DNA of 64,000 nucleotides from Streptomyces sp. NBC_00102 (GTDB lineage Bacteria; Actinomycetota; Actinomycetes; Streptomycetales; Streptomycetaceae): NCBI RefSeq assembly GCF_026343115.1, contig NZ_JAPEMC010000001.1, positions 310,001 to 374,000 of the forward strand, read 5' to 3'. Shown piece by piece: positions 61,886 to 64,000 of this stretch (position 1 is its first letter; each line of letters starts with the position of its first letter). The notes under the pieces were generated by a model. It saw only the letters and a program-made list of their open reading frames with translations, ran no database searches and was not told where the DNA came from. The position numbers and the translations under genes were made by a program.

Positions 61886-63541
61886 ATGAACTCGGAGCCC
61901 GGTGGCGCCCTCAGCCGACGGAGGATGCTGCGGATCGCCGGAGCCGGTATGGGCCTGCTGGCTGCCTCGGGCGTACTGGCCGCCTGTGCGCCGCAGCCGG
62001 CCGGCTCCGACGACGGCGGGGCCACGAGCGGTTCGGCTCCGAAGGCGCAGGGCGCCGACGCGTCGATCGACCAGCTCACCCTGGCGCTGCCCGCGTCGCT
62101 GTCGAGTCTCGACGTGGGCCGCGAATCGGGTGTGCTCAACTACCTCGTCGCCGTGCTCGCCCAGGAATCCCTGCTCTCCGTCAGCCCCTCGGGCGAACTC
62201 GGCCCCGGTCTCGCTTCGTCCTGGAAGCAGCCCGACCCCACCACGTACGTCTACACGCTGCGCCGGGGCGTCGTCTTCTCCGACGGGACCCCGCTCACCG
62301 CGGACGACGTCGTGGCCTCCGTCGAGGCGATCCGCGACCCGAAGAACGGCTCCGCTCTCGCGTACGCCTACGCGGGCGTCTCCTCGGTCAAGGCCACCGG
62401 TGACCTGGAGGTGACGATCCGCCTCAAGGCGCCCGACGCCATGTTCGCCTGGACCACCACGGCGGGCGGACTCCTCGTCAGCAGCCGGGCGTTCCTCGCC
62501 CGCCACCGGGGCGAGGTCGGCACGGCACGGACGCTGCTGCTGGGCACCGGTCCCTACCGGATCACCGGGTTCGCCGCCGACGACCACGTGACCCTGGAGC
62601 GCAACGACTCCTGGTGGGGCGAGAGGCCAGCCGTGCGCTCGCTGAAGCTCTCGTTCGTCCCGGACGCCGGAACGCGCCTCGTCGCGATGAAGTCGAAGGC
62701 CGTCGACGGGGCCCTCAACCTCGCCTCGGACGAGGCCCGCGGCTGGGAGTCGGCGGCGCGGGTCACCTACACCGGTGACCGGTCGGTCGTCTCGCTCGCC
62801 TTCGACACCTCGCGTGCTCCGTTCGACGACCCGCACGTGCGCCGGGCGTTCGCCCACGCCGCCGACCGTGAGGGCATGGTCAAGGGCGTCCTGCACGGGA
62901 AGGCCGAGGTCGCCGACGCGTTGCCGTCCCCGGACATGTGGGGCGACCTCAAGTCCGCAGCCGAGGTCCGTTCCGGCTACGACACGATCCCGCCCCTCAC
63001 GTTCGACCTGGACGCGGCCCGCGCCGAGCTGGCCGCGTCCGCCTCCGCCGGCGGTTTCACGGCTGAACTCCACTACCCGGGAAGCGGTCCGCAGCTCGGC
63101 AAGGCAGCCCTGGCGCTCGCCGCGTCGCTGAAGAAGATCGGCGTCACGCTGAACGTCAAGGAGATCACCCTGGAGAGTTGGGTGTCGGAGCTCGGCTCCG
63201 GCAAGCAGCCGCTCCAGTTCCTGTGGTACTTCCCCGTCACCGGCGATCCGGCCGAACTGGCCGACCCGTACCTCAACGCGGCCTCGACCGCGACGGACAT
63301 CGCGCACTACGACGACGCCGGGGTCAACTCCGCGCTGAACAAGGCCAAGGCGTCGACCGATCCGGCGGAACGCGGCGATCTGCTGATGAAGGCGGTACAG
63401 GCGGCGGGATCCGACCTGCCCTACCTCCCGCTCTGGTGGGCCCAGACCGCCACGGCGCTCTCGGAGGACCTCGTGCTGCTCGAACAGGGGCCGTACGCCT
63501 TCATCGGCCCCTGGGCGACCCGTATCCGCAAGGCCGCGTAG
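61886..63541 (+). CDS. ABC transporter substrate-binding lipoprotein (Tat-type signal)
   Basis: The 551-residue protein begins with a twin-arginine signal and lipobox (LSRRRMLRIAGAGMGLLAASGVLAACAP). The SBP_bac_5 fold follows: VYTLRRGVVFSDGTPLTADDVVASVEAI near 130, LLGTGPYRITGFAADDHVTLERNDSWWG, then HVRRAFAHAADREGMVKGVLHGKAEVADALP. It is a peptide/nickel-type binding protein without its own permeases here, so it may serve the importer encoded upstream. It is transcribed from its own promoter and lies beyond a terminator. Confidence 0.92.
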   Translation: MNSEPGGALSRRRMLRIAGAGMGLLAASGVLAACAPQPAGSDDGGATSGSAPKAQGADASIDQLTLALPASLSSLDVGRESGVLNYLVAVLAQESLLSVSPSGELGPGLASSWKQPDPTTYVYTLRRGVVFSDGTPLTADDVVASVEAIRDPKNGSALAYAYAGVSSVKATGDLEVTIRLKAPDAMFAWTTTAGGLLVSSRAFLARHRGEVGTARTLLLGTGPYRITGFAADDHVTLERNDSWWGERPAVRSLKLSFVPDAGTRLVAMKSKAVDGALNLASDEARGWESAARVTYTGDRSVVSLAFDTSRAPFDDPHVRRAFAHAADREGMVKGVLHGKAEVADALPSPDMWGDLKSAAEVRSGYDTIPPLTFDLDAARAELAASASAGGFTAELHYPGSGPQLGKAALALAASLKKIGVTLNVKEITLESWVSELGSGKQPLQFLWYFPVTGDPAELADPYLNAASTATDIAHYDDAGVNSALNKAKASTDPAERGDLLMKAVQAAGSDLPYLPLWWAQTATALSEDLVLLEQGPYAFIGPWATRIRKAA

Positions 63542-63650
63542 CGGCCCGTCCACCGGGAACGGGCCGGAGCGCGCCGTTCCTCACTCGCCGTTCCTCACTC
63601 GCCGTACCCGCGAGCCGCGCCCCCGCGGGAGCACCACGAAACGGAGATCC

Positions 63651-64000
63651 ATGCCCACCACCGTCGCGCCGACGCAGCGGCCCGCCGCGCTCGCCGTGCG
63701 CCGCACCATGGGCGCGGCACTGCGGCTGACACGCCCGGTCGAGGCCCGGATCAGCCCGGACGGGCACACGGTCGCGGTCTGCGCGTCCGGCCAGCAGGGG
63801 ACGTCGCTGGTCCTGGCGGCCGTACCGGCGTCATCGCCGCCGCACGCGACCCCGGAGCCGGGCCACACGGTCACCGGCCCCCGCGACACGTCGGTGGACC
63901 GCCACAGCCCCCGCTGGCTGCCCGACTCCCGGACCCTGCTGCACGTCGCGGAGCCGGGCGGGCCGGGGCACCCGGTGCTGGCCGCGCTGGACACCGCGAC
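63651..64000 (+). CDS. S9-like peptidase, N-terminal part (3' truncated by the window)
   Basis: The ATG at 63651 follows CGGAGATCC, and the frame stays open to the last base. The visible 116 residues read LRLTRPVEARISPDGHTVAVCASGQQGTSLVLAAV and RHSPRWLPDSRTLLHVAEPG. This is the repeated blade pattern of the beta-propeller found ahead of the hydrolase domain in prolyl oligopeptidase/S9-family peptidases. The catalytic domain would lie outside the window, so the family call rests on the propeller and the peptide-uptake context. Confidence 0.62.
   Translation, partial: MPTTVAPTQRPAALAVRRTMGAALRLTRPVEARISPDGHTVAVCASGQQGTSLVLAAVPASSPPHATPEPGHTVTGPRDTSVDRHSPRWLPDSRTLLHVAEPGGPGHPVLAALDTA

Overview
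The window is high-GC actinobacterial chromosome, most likely Streptomyces or a close relative. The basis is extreme GC at third codon positions, many GTG and some TTG starts, abundant Sec/Tat-secreted enzymes, DUF1996 and LacI-controlled glycosidase genes, and a GC-rich type I-E CRISPR repeat. Both ends cut through genes: a polymorphic toxin at the left and an S9-like peptidase at the right.

Left third (1-24.2 kb) is accessory DNA devoted to biological conflict. It opens with the C-terminal half of an exported toxin ending in a bacterial RNase A-like domain, followed by an immunity protein that looks like a tandem duplicate of the CdiI_2-type fold. Directly after the immunity stop codon lies an insertion-sequence nest: a decayed IS5-like copy, then a second IS5-like element whose left terminal repeat is split by a third element with a 3-bp target duplication. 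A minus-strand run follows: two uncharacterised genes, a CoiA-like nuclease candidate, and a two-gene trypsin/STAND NTPase plus Trypco2 conflict module. A complete type I-E interference operon comes next (cse1-cse2-cas7-cas5-cas6-cas3), with a small minus-strand array on its left, a decayed 3-repeat array between cas3 and cas2, and a 28-repeat plus-strand array immediately after cas2. No cas1 is present. The island ends in a broken IS30 transposase.

Middle (24.2-36.8 kb) holds a redox/detoxification group: a flavodoxin gene with a frameshift, an NmrA-like reductase, an aldo/keto reductase and a 14-TM MFS exporter, divergent from an XRE-MmyB regulator with a palindrome between them. Remnants of an alcohol dehydrogenase and a TetR regulator lie nearby, along with a secreted endonuclease/phosphatase-fold protein, a deazaflavin-dependent reductase, an RNA 2',3'-cyclic phosphodiesterase, an FHA-flavoprotein fusion and prephenate dehydratase.

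Right part (37.6-64 kb) is mainly secretion and nutrient uptake. A discoidin-flanked glycoside hydrolase and a GH3 glucosidase-LacI pair share an identical 14-bp palindromic operator. Between them are a secreted DUF1996 protein, a 2160-residue RHS protein whose C-terminus resembles an aerolysin/ETX-type pore former, a secreted phospholipase D-like protein and a small secreted protein. The last block is a tightly coupled oligopeptide ABC importer, a gamma-glutamyltransferase homologue, a second Tat-lipoprotein binding protein and the start of a peptidase, which together read as a peptide-scavenging locus.
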